64,000 nucleotides of DNA from positions 1 through 64,000 of the forward strand of contig SSNU01000069.1 in assembly GCA_012064415.1 (NCBI GenBank), in the 5' to 3' direction. The notes under the pieces were generated by a model. That model did no database searches and was not told where the DNA came from. It saw only the letters and a list, made by a program, of their open reading frames with translations. Origin of the DNA: Gyrodactylus bullatarudis (taxonomy: Eukaryota; Platyhelminthes; Monogenea; Gyrodactylidea; Gyrodactylidae). This document shows positions 9,632 through 21,356 of this stretch, in pieces; the first letter of the stretch is position 1, and each line of letters opens with the position of its first letter. The position numbers and the translations under genes are program-made.

Positions 9632-12279
9632 CAGTACGACCTGAGTAGAAGATGTAGAAAAGTGAACCCTCCTCTCTGCCCCTTTTCTAAATTGAATTAA
9701 AAATTCCCTGCCCACTGACAAGTAATAACATTATCATCAGAATGCAGTGAAAAATAAATTTCTCTAAAAAATATACCATCAGATAGAGATTTTTTCCCTG
9801 ATTCAAACGGTCTAATAAACGAGGTTTGTCCGATTTAAGAGGCTTTTGTTAATCCTATTTCAAAATTCCCAATAATGTGAAAAGTTAGAAAAAATTTACT
9901 TTTTTTCTTTTTTGACTTTCTAAATAAAATCAGGGCTTGACCGTTGGTTCCAAAACAAACAAGTGCGTCACACTAGTTGATGCGTGTTTTTACCATATGT
10001 TGCACAATTTTAACTAAAGATGAATACAATCTCTTCTGATAAGGTGTGAATATCCTAATGCTTCTCGATCTGTTTCTTTTTTAACACCCTAGTTGTTCCT
10101 GAAATATATAGTCTTTACTTTTGACACTGACTTAGAGTAATCTAATTGAGCTTCTAAAAATATATTCAATTTTTCTTAAATAGTTATATTTATTTCTTGG
10201 TTTGGAAGTTGGTTCGTATTCCATATCTTTGAAACTTTGAAACAATTTCTGATTGTGGTTTTAGAGACATTCTCAAAAGACCTCTGTATCATGCTGTACG
10301 CATTTCTTACATCTGGAGGGAACGTCCTAGCGCGAATTTCTCTGGAAACTTTTGACTTGAAACTCCATATTATTCCCTGATCTAATGGTTGACATACAGA
10401 AGTTGCATTAGGGGGCAGGAACAGAAGCCTTACATTAGCTGGAGGATTAGGAACTTTGTGAAAAGATACGTTATCTGCAAGGAGAAGAATATTTCTGTTT
10501 CTGTATGTGTTTCCGAAATTATTTAGCCATTCTTGAAATAGATCTCCATTATTCCATGCATTTTTATTCCCTCTGTAATGTTGGGGAATTTCTTGTTGAA
10601 AACATCTTGGTTTTTTAGAATGACCTATATAAAAATATATTTCAACGATTTAAAAAAAGTTATCAGGGCTTAAACTCACCAATTACTAGTGGAGGATAAA
10701 TTTCACCAGCCATGCTACAACATGCTACTACAGTAAGCCTATTCTTAGAAATTTTCGTTCCACGACAACACCGTGAGCTTACATCAAGAGTTAAATTTCC
10801 TCTGTCTTGAAAAAACATAGAAGTTTCGTCAACATTGAAAATGTCTTTTTCTTCATATGAATTAAGGATGTCTGAATTATCGAGAATCCAGTTTTCAATA
10901 CTCAGCCAATTTATATCACCACCTTCCCCATACATTCTGTATAGAGAAAATTTATGACGCTTCTGGAAGCTTTCTGCCCATCCATTGCTTACTGAACATC
11001 CAAAGTTATAGGCATCGGAAATATTTCTAACCTCTGCTTGAACATTACAAATTCTTATTGGCAATTTGTTTCGTCGCCATGAACTGATTATTTCAACTGC
11101 TTTATTGTCTAGATAACCGTATTTAAGCGCAGGAACTTTATGGTATTTATTGTGACCTTTATTCTCTACAACGAAATTTCTTAGTTTTCGTTTGTTTGCA
11201 ATCCATTTCAAAAGACAGTCTTCAGGAACACATTGGTCATGAGCAACACTTTGATAAAATTCCATTTCACAACGATCGATTAATTCTAACTTTTTCTCCA
11301 ACGTATATTTTTGTCTCTTGAATATCTAAAAAAATATTAGTAAGGGAGTATAATAGCTTATGTTTAATTCACTAACGATTTGTTTCTTGAACTGTTCATG
11401 AGATTGGAGAAATCTTCTTATGAAACGGAATGTGAGGTTTATATTGAGATCTTCAGCTTTCTTACGGAGAAATTTATGAAGAGCCTGGAAATTGATCGGT
11501 TTGTTTATTGTATAGAGGAATTCCTGAATGTGATCATCCATGATTTGGTTCGGGGTACGAGTTAACCCTTTGCGTTTACAGTATTTTATGTGAGATAACG
11601 AAAATCCTGTTTTTTCAGAAATTTGTTTGTTCGTAAGACCTTCACGTGAGAGTTTTGATACAATTAGGCGATTTTCGTATTTCATCAGAATAATTTTATG
11701 ATCTATAAACAACTTGTCTTTAAATACTCAGACAGGCAGTATAAAACATCCAATGAAATTGGTCTGTTTTTAAAGATAAAAATTGTCATCTGCTAAATAT
11801 TTGGTAACGCAATCCCATAATTTAGGTGTTAAAAGAAACAGATCGAGAAGCATTAGGATATTCACACCTTATCAGAAGAGATTGTATTCATCTTTAGTTA
11901 AAATTGTGCAACATATGGTAAAAACACGCATCAACTAGTGTGACGCACTTGTTTGTTTTGGAACCAACGGTCAAGCCCTGATTTTATTTAGAAAGTCAAA
12001 AAAGAAAAAAAGTAAATTTTTTCTAACTTTTCACATTATTGGGAATTTTGAAATAGGATTAACAAAAGCCTCTTAAATCGGACAAACCTCGTTTATTAGA
12101 CCGTTTGAATCAGGGAAAAAATCTCTATCTGATGGTATATTTTTTAGAGAAATTTATTTTTCACTGCATTCTGATGATAATGTTATTACTTGTCAGTGGG
12201 CAGGGAATTTTTAATTCAATTTAGAAAAGGGGCAGAGAGGAGGGTTCACTTTTCTACATCTTCTACTCAGGTCGTACTG
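9632..12279 (-). mobile_element. Tigger/pogo element with 449-bp identical TIRs
   Basis: The element begins CAGTACGACCTGAG and ends with its reverse complement, flanked by TA on both sides (9630-9631 and 12280-12281). The terminal inverted repeats are unusually long: 9632-10080 and 11831-12279, which I read as identical. It encodes one intact, three-exon transposase on the minus strand. It sits inside a piggyBac transposase relic (nested insertion). Identical arms and an open frame indicate recent activity. Confidence 0.93.
10176..11685 (-). CDS. Tigger/pogo-type DDE transposase, intact (467 aa predicted)
   Basis: Three exons on the minus strand: 11685-11377, 11325-10680 and 10624-10176, with introns of 51 and 55 nt that restore the frame. 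The N-terminal exon is a helix-turn-helix segment (LTNKQISEKTGFSLSHIKYC). A second HTH/CENP-B-like region follows (NGWAESFQKRHKFSLYRM). The DDE_1 domain has IFNVDETSMFF, NRLTVVACC, then after intron 2 HSKKPRCF, ILLLADNVSFHKVPN and PPNATSVCQPLDQG, so all three catalytic aspartates are present. The ATG at 11685 is the first methionine in the frame and a few non-ATG codons precede it. Role: cut-and-paste transposition at TA sites. The intron phases agree with the degraded copy at 3381-3900. Nothing in the frame is broken. Confidence 0.88.
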
Positions 12280-12281
12280 TA

Positions 12282-12440
12282 TGGTGAAAGCTGGATTCTT
12301 TTCATACTTATCGAATATAATACAGGCATTATAAACGGCCAAATCAAGAATGTTCCAATACATAGCTAGAGGCCATCTTTTTGTTCCCCTCTTGGATGAG
12401 TAGAAGCTTACTATTTGATAAGTTCATCACATCAATGAGC
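12282..12440 (-). pseudogene. piggyBac relic, separated upstream part
   Basis: The minus strand encodes SFYSSKRGTKRWPLAMYW, NILDLAVYNACIIF and DKYEKNPAFT, which continues in frame into TRRDFIYE at 9629 once the Tigger element and one TA are removed. This proves the nested order: piggyBac first, Tigger later. Sequence upstream of 12440 no longer resembles piggyBac. Confidence 0.85.
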
Positions 12441-12740
12441 ATCAATAAAATCTCCCTACAAGATGACGAAAATCCAAGAAGAAGCTTCATTTCAGAAGAG
12501 GAAGCCAAACTCCTAAGGGCCCACGGAGAGTGTCAACTGAGTACTATATGAAAAACGAATATAATGTCAAGTGGTGTGTACCACAACAGATTTGGAGAAA
12601 ATTCATGGAACTGTCACTTACCTTGCTCTTTTAAGGAAGATTTAAACTTGAAAAAGGATTAGGCAAGACGACTCCTAATTTTTCAAATCAATAATGTTAA
12701 TTTTTATTTATGACAATATAACTAATGAAACTTATCTCAT
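12441..12740. other. Unassigned stretch between piggyBac and Helitron relics
   Basis: No gene is supported. A short plus-strand open stretch (SFISEEEAKLLRAHGEC) looks coding-like but matches nothing I recognise and is closed by stops. It may be a piece of another transposon. Confidence 0.3.
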
Positions 12741-13890
12741 AGACTCTGGCTCTGAAGTTTGCATAATCGTTAGAAAGTGTTTGACGAAAATCACCTGACA
12801 ATAGAATAGTCATTACCGAATGGTCTATTATCCCTCCTCAAATCTTTGAGAGAACGATCAAGTGCTTCTAATGATTTATTTGCCATAGTGCACTCATCCC
12901 ATATAATTAGGCGACACTTGTAAATATTTAGCCATTTTGCTACCCCTAGATATATTACAAACTGGTTCATCTACGAATTGTACATTTAATGGTAATTTCA
13001 ATGCAGAGTGGGTAGTTCGACCTCCTGGTAATTAAGTAGCAGCAATACCGGATGTAGCAAGCGGTAGAAATTTCAAGTTTAAATTTTTCAATGTTATGAT
13101 CAGGTATTCAATAACGAATGTTTTGCCTGTTCCTCCAGGGGCATTCAACAAGAACAAATCACCGTTATTAGAATTAATCGATTCCATTATTTTTCGAACT
13201 ACAAAGGCTTGTTCATCAGAAAGACTATCGTTTGAATTATTGTCAATGATACCATTTGCAATTTAAAAAATAATTGGTTAAAATACAACAATAAACCAAA
13301 ATTACTCATTTTTATTCGCGATTTGCAAGCACATCTCGTCAATTGAAGATAAAATTAAGTTGTAAAAAAACTTGATATTATTTTCTAATGGATACTTTAT
13401 CTTCAAATCGTCGTGCATGAAATCTCTGAACGATACCCATAAAAAATAGTATTAGAAGGGGAACACTGAGTTAATATGATTACGAAGAGAGATTGGGAAG
13501 AAGTTGACTCTCGAGAAACTTCTTGAAGTATAAATGATTATCATTATCAATGAGATTCAAGGCTTCACATGCAGCTCGATTATAAAGTAAAGTATTATAA
13601 ATGACACCTTTCTTTAAAAGAAAGCTGTTTCCTCCGTCGAAAACTGCACGTCTTCTATTCAATGGATAACCATCAACGCCAGAGATAGTTTCACGAAGCA
13701 ATTTACGTGGATAATTTTTAGAACAGCGTCCGTTAAGCATACATTTGCTGCTTGGGTCGATATGACCGCGGGTACCATGAATCATACTTTTAGTAACGTC
13801 ATATAAATCAAGATTACGGTCAGGTATTTCTGCTGATATTATTGAATCAATTTCATTGGGAGAAATCTGAATAATCAAAAAATAAAAAAG
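12740..13890 (-). pseudogene. Helitron Rep/helicase relic
   Basis: On the minus strand, 13878-13480 encodes part of a Helitron Rep-helicase: a YDVTKSMIHGTRGHIDPSSK block, CMLNGRCSKNYPRKL and a DGYPLNRRRAVFDGG block, as found between the Rep and helicase domains. Further along, at about 13260-12790, comes a PIF1-type helicase: the Walker A motif NAPGGTGKTFVIEYL, TSGIAAT, GGRTTHSALKLPL, then in a shifted frame LIIWDECTMANKSLEALDRS (Walker B). Stops and frameshifts interrupt it and the region between the halves is shortened. Neither the Rep HUH motif nor Helitron ends were located. Confidence 0.85.
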
Positions 13891-14220
13891 CCTTCATTAC
13901 TGAGAAAGTATCCCCTGATTCGACAAAAATTTCTGATCATTGCCACATTCTATTTTCTACATTTTAGTAGCAAGAAAAATAAAAATTATACCATCGTGTA
14001 AAGCGTAAAATTTCACATCTAATAGCATTTAAAATTTTTTGATTATCTATTTTTGAACCAGAGATATTCAAATTTAAGTCTTGAGACACAATTAAAATCT
14101 TGGGTATGAATTAAGTCCGTAACCTCCCCAATGTTATACATACCTACATTCCATCTCTACCCCGGGGACTTTTTGTCCGGCGGTGTGAACCTCTACCGGG
14201 AATGGGATTTGAGTTATAAG

Positions 14221-16097
14221 TAGGGCGGTCAGAAAAAAGCACTTTTTTCACAAAAATTAGCATTTTTTAAACAAAAATTAGCATCGAAATTAGCAAAAAA
14301 TAGCAAATCGTCAAAAAACTGGTTCTAGTAATTTTGTGAATAAGAAAAGAAGAATTTTTATCATTTTTTCTCTATGCAAAAATGTTCTGAAATATTTAAT
14401 CTTTATTAGCAAACAATATGAAATACTTTTTAAAATTATCTTTTTTAAATTGTTTACATTTGTCATAAAAATATTTCATTTTAGAAAAACATCTTTCAAC
14501 ATCTACTGAAGTTGGATTGCAATTCATCAAGAGGTTGTACTGTGATGGACTTAATGTTCTATCACTCATTTTCATTATCAAACTTGCATCATTTTCTTCT
14601 AATCGTTGATTGATATAACTCCTAATGTCCATAGGATCCTCTTTCAAATCAAGATTTTGAATTAGATTGTATGCCTCTCTGAGCGATGTTTTTGAATTTT
14701 CTAGAATTTTAATCGATGTTTTAAGTGGCCTATAGCAGTTTTGGATGCTAACCAGATCGCGAAATAGATTTTCATCAGCTAAGGCTCGTTTAACTTTTTG
14801 CATAATAATTCCATTATCGTTATTATCTTCAAATATTTCTTGAACTTTAGGCAGATTTTCACAGTAGTAATCTACGGCATCTAGCCATGTTCCCCATCTG
14901 GTCGGAATGGGGGTTGGGGGGCATCTATTACTGAGAAAAGTTCCCTTCTTGATCTATTCTTTACTGTAGCCGCTTTTACTGAGGATATTAGTCTATCGAC
15001 ATTTTCCATGGCCTCTTTAATAATCATGGCACAGTTATGCATCAGGTGTGCAAAGCAAGTGATGTGAAAAAGCTTTAGGTACCTTTGTTTAAGTACCTGG
15101 GAAGATTTTTTCATATAGCTAGCAGCATCTGAGATTAGAAGTAGAAATTTATCATCAATTATTTCAAATTTTTCAAGAACATTTTTAACCGAATCACTGA
15201 TGAATTGGTAAGTTTTCCATCGATTTCAATCACGTCACAGATGTACGTTTTGTCTGGTACCTCCAAATTGCCTATGAGTATTGCACAAATCGACAGATTA
15301 TTTATTTTGCTTTCATCAATTTGAATGAAAACAGGCTTTCCTTGAACCGATTCTTTGATTTTAGAAACTTCCTCTTCAAAAAATTCATTTATATGAGTTC
15401 TAGCAGTTGCACTACAACAAGAACTGTAACCTAATTCTTCAAACATCTCTTGAATAGCTGGATGGTCCAATTTGTTAAGGGGTATTCCAGCTTTCAGAAA
15501 TCCTCGAGCAATAATTTTATCCTTCACGATCTTCTTTTCAGAATTTAACACCTTTTGATTATGCGAACGAGAAATCGCTTCTTCATGTTTTTTAGTTTTC
15601 ATGTGCTTCATTATGCAGTCTTTTTTGAGCCCTTTAAATGTAGCAGGGCAAATTGTACATCGAATAAATTCTTTTTGTAAGGTATCTATTTTTAAAGTAT
15701 CGTCCTTAGCAATGAATTCAATGATATTTCTTGGAATAGACATCTCTAATGCATTGAGACGAACTAAATAATCCTGATATAATATGGGAGTCATAACTTT
15801 AATATCATTGGACAAAATTTAGACGAGACAAGGTTTATCTCGTAAATAAAATAAAAAGGCCTGTTTTTGTATCCATGTGATTTTTTTCCTTAGTTGATAA
15901 TTTTTTTTGAGAAACAATAGAGATAAAAATAGCAGAAAAATAGCAAATATCAGCACTTTTTGTAAAAATAGCAAAAAAATAGCAAAATTATCTCGGAAAC
16001 TAAAATAACCACGATGGTATAGTTAGTACCATTTTAATCAGGTTTTTTTGCTTGTTATTATATCAAAATTAGCAAAAATAGCATTTTGACCGCCCTA
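14221..16097 (-). mobile_element. hAT transposon with perfect 8-bp TSD
   Basis: The left end is TAGGGCGGTCAGAAAAAAGC and the right end reverse-complements to TAGGGCGGTCAAAATGC. GTTATAAG lies immediately outside both ends (14213-14220 and 16098-16105). Subterminal repeats of the type AAAATTAGCA or AAAATAGCA are clustered at both ends and may be transposase-binding sites. The element is 1877 bp and holds one transposase gene on the minus strand with two frameshifts. Confidence 0.95.
14396..15815 (-). pseudogene. hAT transposase with BED-type finger, two frameshifts
   Basis: The N-terminal part (15815-15159) has a zinc finger of the BED kind, CTICPATFKGLKKDCIMKHM followed by KTKKH, then an RNase-H-like segment (VFIQIDESKINN). 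At about 15200 a shift moves reading to VLEKFEIIDDKFLLLISDAA and CFAHLMHNCA. A second shift near 14915 falls in a run of C on the coding strand and leads to PTRWGTWLDAVDYYCENL. The C-terminal hAT dimerisation region is NPTSVDVERCFSKMKYFYDK. All diagnostic blocks are present in order, so this is a nearly intact copy, silenced by two single-base-type changes. Confidence 0.9.
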
Positions 16098-16689
16098 GTT
16101 ATAAGCCTTGTTCACAATTCTTTCATTAGACAACTAAGCCTTTTTTAGGCATGATGAACTATAATCGGGAGTCTTATTTTAAAATGGATATATATATGGA
16201 TGAAGCAAAACATTACTTGATGAAATTTCTAGGCTTGATTCTTAAGTGATGGTATAATAAAGGAGTATTTTTGGTAGCAGTTCATTTCAGGTTCAGCGAA
16301 AAATTGAGCCTACCACCCTTAATTTGCGTAACCAATCAGATTCATTCGAATTCTTAAAAGTGGGTGATCATGGTGTAAGGTCTATTCGGGCCTATTGTTT
16401 GGTATAAAACTGCATATATCCATCTTATACTTGGTCTATGGTTCGGTTGAGGTTCAGTCTATTCAACAAGGAGTATTCACATGATATGATTAAATCAAAA
16501 TAAAAATTGAGAACTGGCCCTTTCATCAAAAAAAATCTGATTAGAAAGTTCCTTGCAAACCTTTTTGGCTTGACCGACATGTTTGTGAAATTTTCCCACC
16601 AATCAAAATTAATCAAAGGTGTTTCAATAATGAGAGCCCATGAAATAGAGCGTCAATTTCAAAATGGAACGAGAACAACATCTTTGAAT

Positions 16690-17010
16690 TTTGCAACTCT
16701 GAAACTGAAACTCGTAACTATCTTGTAGAGAAAAATTTTACAGGTCTTCTCCATGCCACAATGAAGAGTGTCTTGGGTCTTTGACCGTCAAGCTATCAAG
16801 ACCCAATTTCAAGCGATGCACTAGGTGTGGAAGAGGCCAATCAATATATAAGGGTAATTTAAGTTAATTTAATTTTTCAGGAACTTAACTATTCACGAAA
16901 AAAATCCCTCTGAATATCCTCATTCAGCTAGCCTACTACTTCTGTTCAGGTAGAACATATTCAGATATTGTGGCCGTAAGTTAATGCAAATAAAATTAAA
17001 ACTTCAATCT
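16690..17010 (+). pseudogene. Merlin/IS1595-like transposase relic (N-terminal zinc finger)
   Basis: The plus strand encodes CHNEECLGSLTVKL then FKRCTRCGRGQSIYKG, a two-knuckle zinc ribbon as in ISXO2/IS1595 and Merlin transposases, followed in a shifted frame by IPLNILIQLAYYFCSG. An intron-like GT...AG segment (16854-16881) may separate the two. No catalytic residues remain in view. The assignment rests on motif order only. Confidence 0.5.
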
Positions 17011-17049
17011 AGCAATATTTTATTTTTTAAGAACGGATCGAATGCATTG

Positions 17050-17422
17050 TTGACTTGAGAAAAAAATATGCAGACAATATTAAGAATTCAGCTGACAAAA
17101 TGCTTTTAAAGACAAGTGTGAACAGAACAATCGTTGGAGACAATGTCACTGTTCCAATCCCAAGCTTAGATCGGTCCAGGATAAATGATAGAAATCTAAT
17201 TGATGTTGTTGAGAGAAAACGGCTACAAAATTGCAACACTTGAAAGGGATCATTGGTTTTGGTCAAGTCCGTTTTTCCAGAGAATTTGATAACAAGATTG
17301 GCCAAGGATTTTCAGATGCAATTGTGTCAAAGGTTGCAACTCAAATGTGTAAATGCAGAAAAAATTTTGTCATGTCCAATTCGAAATGCCATCAAAAAAT
17401 TAATTGCGAAAATAATAATTAA
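17050..17422 (+). pseudogene. Ginger/KRBA2-type integrase relic, C-terminal end
   Basis: Reading through several frames gives VGDNVTVPIPSLDRSRINDR, ENGYKIATLERDHWF, then a cysteine cluster FRCNCVKGC and CKCRKNFVMSNSKCH. This order (SH3-like tail, 'GQGF' linker, CNC...CKC...NSKCH cluster) matches the C-terminus of Ginger-type/KRBA2-like integrases of aquatic animals. Only this end is present and it is shifted at least twice. Confidence 0.6.
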
Positions 17423-17939
17423 ATTGTTAGACTAAAGAATTTTCTATGACAGCTATTATCGTTAATTTTCTTATTCTATTTATTCCGATATAACCAACAA
17501 GTTTGATTCTAATCTATAATTTCATAATAAGTGCATTGAAAGAAAAAATATTTCAATGGGATAGTTTCCCTCCTCAAGCCTCTCAATGAACCTCTACTAC
17601 TTTTGAAAAGAGAATTTAGTTACAGGTGGGAACCGTAACACCTCAGTTAAATTTGTGTAAATAAAAAAAAATTCATTGTACAGGTGAGGTACCCTGTTTC
17701 TTACCCACTCTGCTCGATTCATCACTCTAAACCCGGTTTTATATTAAAAATTAAAATTATCTGAACCAATGAGTGGGTGTGAAAATGTTGACCAATAGAA
17801 TTGTGGGAAAGACTTTTCAACACAAATGCATTGACAGGGTTGATAATGACATATCAATGTATAGCTATAGTCTTATTGCACATAAAGTCCCCTAGTATGT
17901 TAAACGGAGAAGAGAATACACCAAATACAAAAATTTTAA

Positions 17940-18770
17940 ATGGAGTGGGAAGATTACCATCAAGTCAAGTTAAGCTCAATGAAATTGATTTTCAAATTTC
18001 ATTTTCCGATATTCAACATGAAAAACTACACGAACAGTGAAAAGTATCAAATTCTCATAGAGTTTGAAAACTCCCTCTACGGTTTCAAAGCTTTTGCAAA
18101 AAGTAAGGGAATAAGTGTTTCTACATTGAAGAGATGGATTTCAGATAAAAATCAGATAGTTATCAATCTAGACTATGACTACAAAGATCGATACTCAAGG
18201 ATCCGAAACCATGTTAAAAACGAGATTATGAATCTCGTTGATAATGGATATGTAATCCAGCGATCCCATGTAAAAAATGCAATCAGAAATGCAACAGAAA
18301 TTTTGAATGTTGAAGGTATTAAAGGATCCCAAAATTACATCACAAAAATTTTCAAAGATCTTGATATCCACCGACATAATGTAAGCATATTTATAATATT
18401 TCAGCTTCAAATTAAAACGAATTATTCCATCCGGATCATGAATTTGTTAAATATAGATGAACCAGAGACCAACATCTTTATAATTCAGGAAGAAAACGTC
18501 CATGAGAAAGATTATTATTTAACAATCGCAAATATCTCAGGTCTAATTGAAAAAAAATTATTTTTCACGAATAAGAAGATTCTTCAAAATTTTGCTTGCT
18601 ACATCAAGGATCCGATGATGGCTTATTCTAAGATATTGAAATTTTTTATCAATAACCAATATATATGTCAAAGACCTATCATAATTGTCGAGAGTCGGAA
18701 TCCTATTAGCCAAATTATGAAAAGAAACTTGACCCTGTTTAAAGATACTAAGGTAGTTCTAAAATTCTAA
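17940..18770 (+). CDS. Accessory HTH protein of the Tigger-like element
   Basis: A 276-codon open frame, or 268 codons if a 24-nt GT-AG segment inside it (18380-18403) is spliced out, since that segment is in frame either way. It contains a Psq-type helix-turn-helix (NSEKYQILIEFENS, then AKSKGISVSTLKRWISDK) and a CENP-B-like region (DNGYVIQRSHVKNAI, GSQNYITKIFKDLDIHRH). Its second half has hydrophobic strands but no visible DDE residues. It may be a degenerate transposase that keeps only DNA binding, or an element-encoded regulator. A later methionine at 18020 (MKNYTNSEKYQ) fits the HTH start better than the first ATG. Confidence 0.6.
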   Translation: MEWEDYHQVKLSSMKLIFKFHFPIFNMKNYTNSEKYQILIEFENSLYGFKAFAKSKGISVSTLKRWISDKNQIVINLDYDYKDRYSRIRNHVKNEIMNLVDNGYVIQRSHVKNAIRNATEILNVEGIKGSQNYITKIFKDLDIHRHNVSIFIIFQLQIKTNYSIRIMNLLNIDEPETNIFIIQEENVHEKDYYLTIANISGLIEKKLFFTNKKILQNFACYIKDPMMAYSKILKFFINNQYICQRPIIIVESRNPISQIMKRNLTLFKDTKVVLKF

Positions 18771-19107
18771 TTCTATTAGCTTATACTTTTGGAGTTGAAG
18801 AAAATCAAATCGAGCTTTAATGTGGAGAAAATTGATAGAAATTTAATTTTCTCAAAATCTTTATCAAACATTCAAGATTTATTAAGAATATCGCAGAGAA
18901 CTTTGTGACTAAAGTAGAAGAAGTGCACTCAAGTTTTTGCATACGATGTCAGAGAATAATTCAAGATGTTCTTTCGAAAATTGTCAAAACAAAATGCGAT
19001 AAAAAAGTTTTCAAATGGATTTTACAAACATTTTCCTGAAAAACTAACCAATAAAAATCTCAAGTTTAATCTTGATGAAGTAAAACTAATTTTTCACATT
19101 ATTTTAG

Positions 19108-20454
19108 CCTTCTAAATCTTTATTCGAAAGAAGAAAAATCGTAGCTTTACTCGAGAATAATACTCATTCTAAAAGTCTTCCCCTTAGCTTATCAAAAAGC
19201 ACCCTGAAACACTACAAACATGAAAAGTTTGTAGAAAAAGTAGATATGAGTTTTTTGGATAATCCATGTTCTTCAAGGCTCACGAATAAAAAAAATTTGA
19301 TTACCATCAAATTAAAAGAAAAGCTTGAATCTTATCTCCAGGAAGGAAGATATTTTAATTTAAAAGAATTAAAAGAGTTATCTTTGACTATTGCTAGACA
19401 AATTGTAGCTCATAATTTCAAAGCCTCGAATAAATTCCTTTCTCGATTCCGTAGAAACAATAATCTGGTATTAAGAAAACCCTGTGGAGAGAAAAGAAAT
19501 GCTCCGCAAGAATCAATCGAACAATTTCTTCGTGATTTGCCAGCTATGATTGAAGGATATGAACATTCTCAGCTTTGGAACATAGATGAAGCAGCTTGGT
19601 TTCTGTATGAACACAAAACTCGTGTCATAGCTAAGAAAGGTAAATCTTTTTCATAATTTATTTGAAGGAGCTGATGTGAGTGGCTTTAAACTTAACAAAA
19701 CACGGTTGACCGCTGTTTTCTGCTGTAATGCAGTCGGGGATAAAAGAAAACTTTTTATTCTTGGAAAGGCAAAGAATCCCAGGTGTTTTCGTCAGCATCC
19801 AAATATCACAAGAAATATTAAATATGATGCCAATACCAATGCTTGGATGACAAGTGAAATATTATCCAAACATTTAATGGCTTGGGATCGAGCTTTATCA
19901 AGAAAAAGATTGCTTAAAGACAGAAAAATTGTTTTATTTCTTGATCAATGTCGAGGCCACGGTACATTTGAAGAACTTCAACCGAAGTTGAGAAATATTA
20001 AAGTAAGAAACTCTTCTTTATTAAATAGCTGATCCTATTTCCTGCAAACTCTACTTCTGTTCTTCAACCGATTGATAGCGGAGTCGTTCGAACATTTAAA
20101 GCTGGATACAATAAGCTTTTAGATGAGAAACGTCGCAGTCAAGATGCTCCAGTTGAAGACCTATCAAAACTTATCAACTTGGCAGATGCAATCAATATTG
20201 CAATCAAAGTTTGGGAAGATGTCCGTCCAGAAACAATAGTTAAATGTTGGCAACAAACGAGGATTATACCCACGCCTCAACAAATAACAATTTCCCTGGA
20301 AGAAAAAAAAAACCTTTTTGATAATTTATTGAATTTATTAACTATAATTAAATTAGACGGTTGTATAAATCTTATGCAGATAACTGAAGCTTGGAAATCA
20401 ACTAGAGTTGACTTGCCATTACATAATTCAAGTGTATACGATCTTAATGAATAA
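19108..20454 (+). CDS. Tigger-like DDE_1 transposase with 28- and 26-nt introns
   Basis: Exons 19108-19639, 19668-20002 and 20029-20454, separated by GT-AG introns of 28 and 26 nt that restore the frame exactly. A further intron (19080-19107, 28 nt) probably joins an upstream exon ending NLKFNLDE. The protein has an N-terminal HTH (PSKSLFERRKIVALLENN), a CENP-B-like region (FLSRFRRNNNLVLRK) and a DDE_1 domain with LWNIDEAAWF, NKTRLTAVFCCNAVGD, KIVLFLDQCRGHG and ANSTSVLQPIDSGVVRTFK. All three catalytic acids are present. The start of the gene is uncertain because the upstream exon is not closed by a clear ATG. It is apparently intact from the second exon on. Confidence 0.75.
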
Positions 20455-21356
20455 ATTATAAAAACCAAATTATGGGTTGTTCAATCTGCTTGAATGGGGG
20501 TCTAAGTTAAATGGTGTTAAAAATCCTATGCATAACATAGTGATAATTTTCATACTAATTAATGATGTAATTAATGATCATTAATTATAATTATACTTAA
20601 TAACTAGACATATTTTTCAATCCAATGTAAAATCAATCCCTTTCTATTCCAATGTAAAAAATGGTATCTTAATTCAATGTGTTGTCTTTTGAGCTAAAAA
20701 CTAAGAAATTATACTAAATGGTGTCTTCTCCAATATAGGCAATGATGGTGCTCTTTCTAATGCTTTATTCTAATAAAAATAAATTATCGGTGTAGGATCA
20801 AGTCTGAAAAAATCCTATAGTTAAGATAATTAAAAAATAAAACCTATTTATTTGATGAGGGATTTATTCTAAAGATTTATTATAAATAGTTATTTTACGA
20901 TTAGTTATCTTTTAGCTTGATTATACAGGCTGAGAGAGTGAAATTATTGCATTAAATTTTGAAAAGTCTTTCCCACAATTCTATTGGTCAACATTTTCAC
21001 ACCCACTCATTGGTTCAGATAATTTTAATTTTTAATATGAGAGGGATGAATCGAGCAGAGTGGGTAAGAAACAGGGTACCTCACCTGTACTTTGAAGTAG
21101 GACTATTAGGGTCCTGGTATAAAATTTTGTCTGAAAATTTCAAAAAGTTGAGATTTTCAGATCAATCGATAGAGAATCTGATCAGAATGGTATAATATAT
21201 TGGCGAGGGGGATTAATTTTTATAAGCTTAAATCAGATTAAAGTAGGCCCAAATAAATTTTGTATATTTTTCAATGTCGATTTTAGTGTCAAATGAAAGA
21301 GGATAATTACAGGTGACTAATACATTTTTCAATTTAATTACATCTTCTCTTGTATA

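Larger units (their letters stand above)
17681..21087 (+). mobile_element. Second Tigger-like element, 3.4 kb, with ~135-bp TIRs
   Basis: The ends CAGGTGAGGTACCCTG and its reverse complement are flanked by TA (17679-17680 and 21088-21089). The inverted arms are 17681-17820 and 20959-21087, differing mainly by an 11-bp gap. The interior carries a DDE_1 transposase gene with tiny introns and a separate upstream open frame with its own HTH, so the element seems to encode two proteins. Confidence 0.9.

Noticed and set aside
12441..12530. Plus-strand stretch SFISEEEAKLLRAHGEC considered as a host exon
   Set aside because: No flanking splice pattern or continuation, and it lies between two transposon relics.
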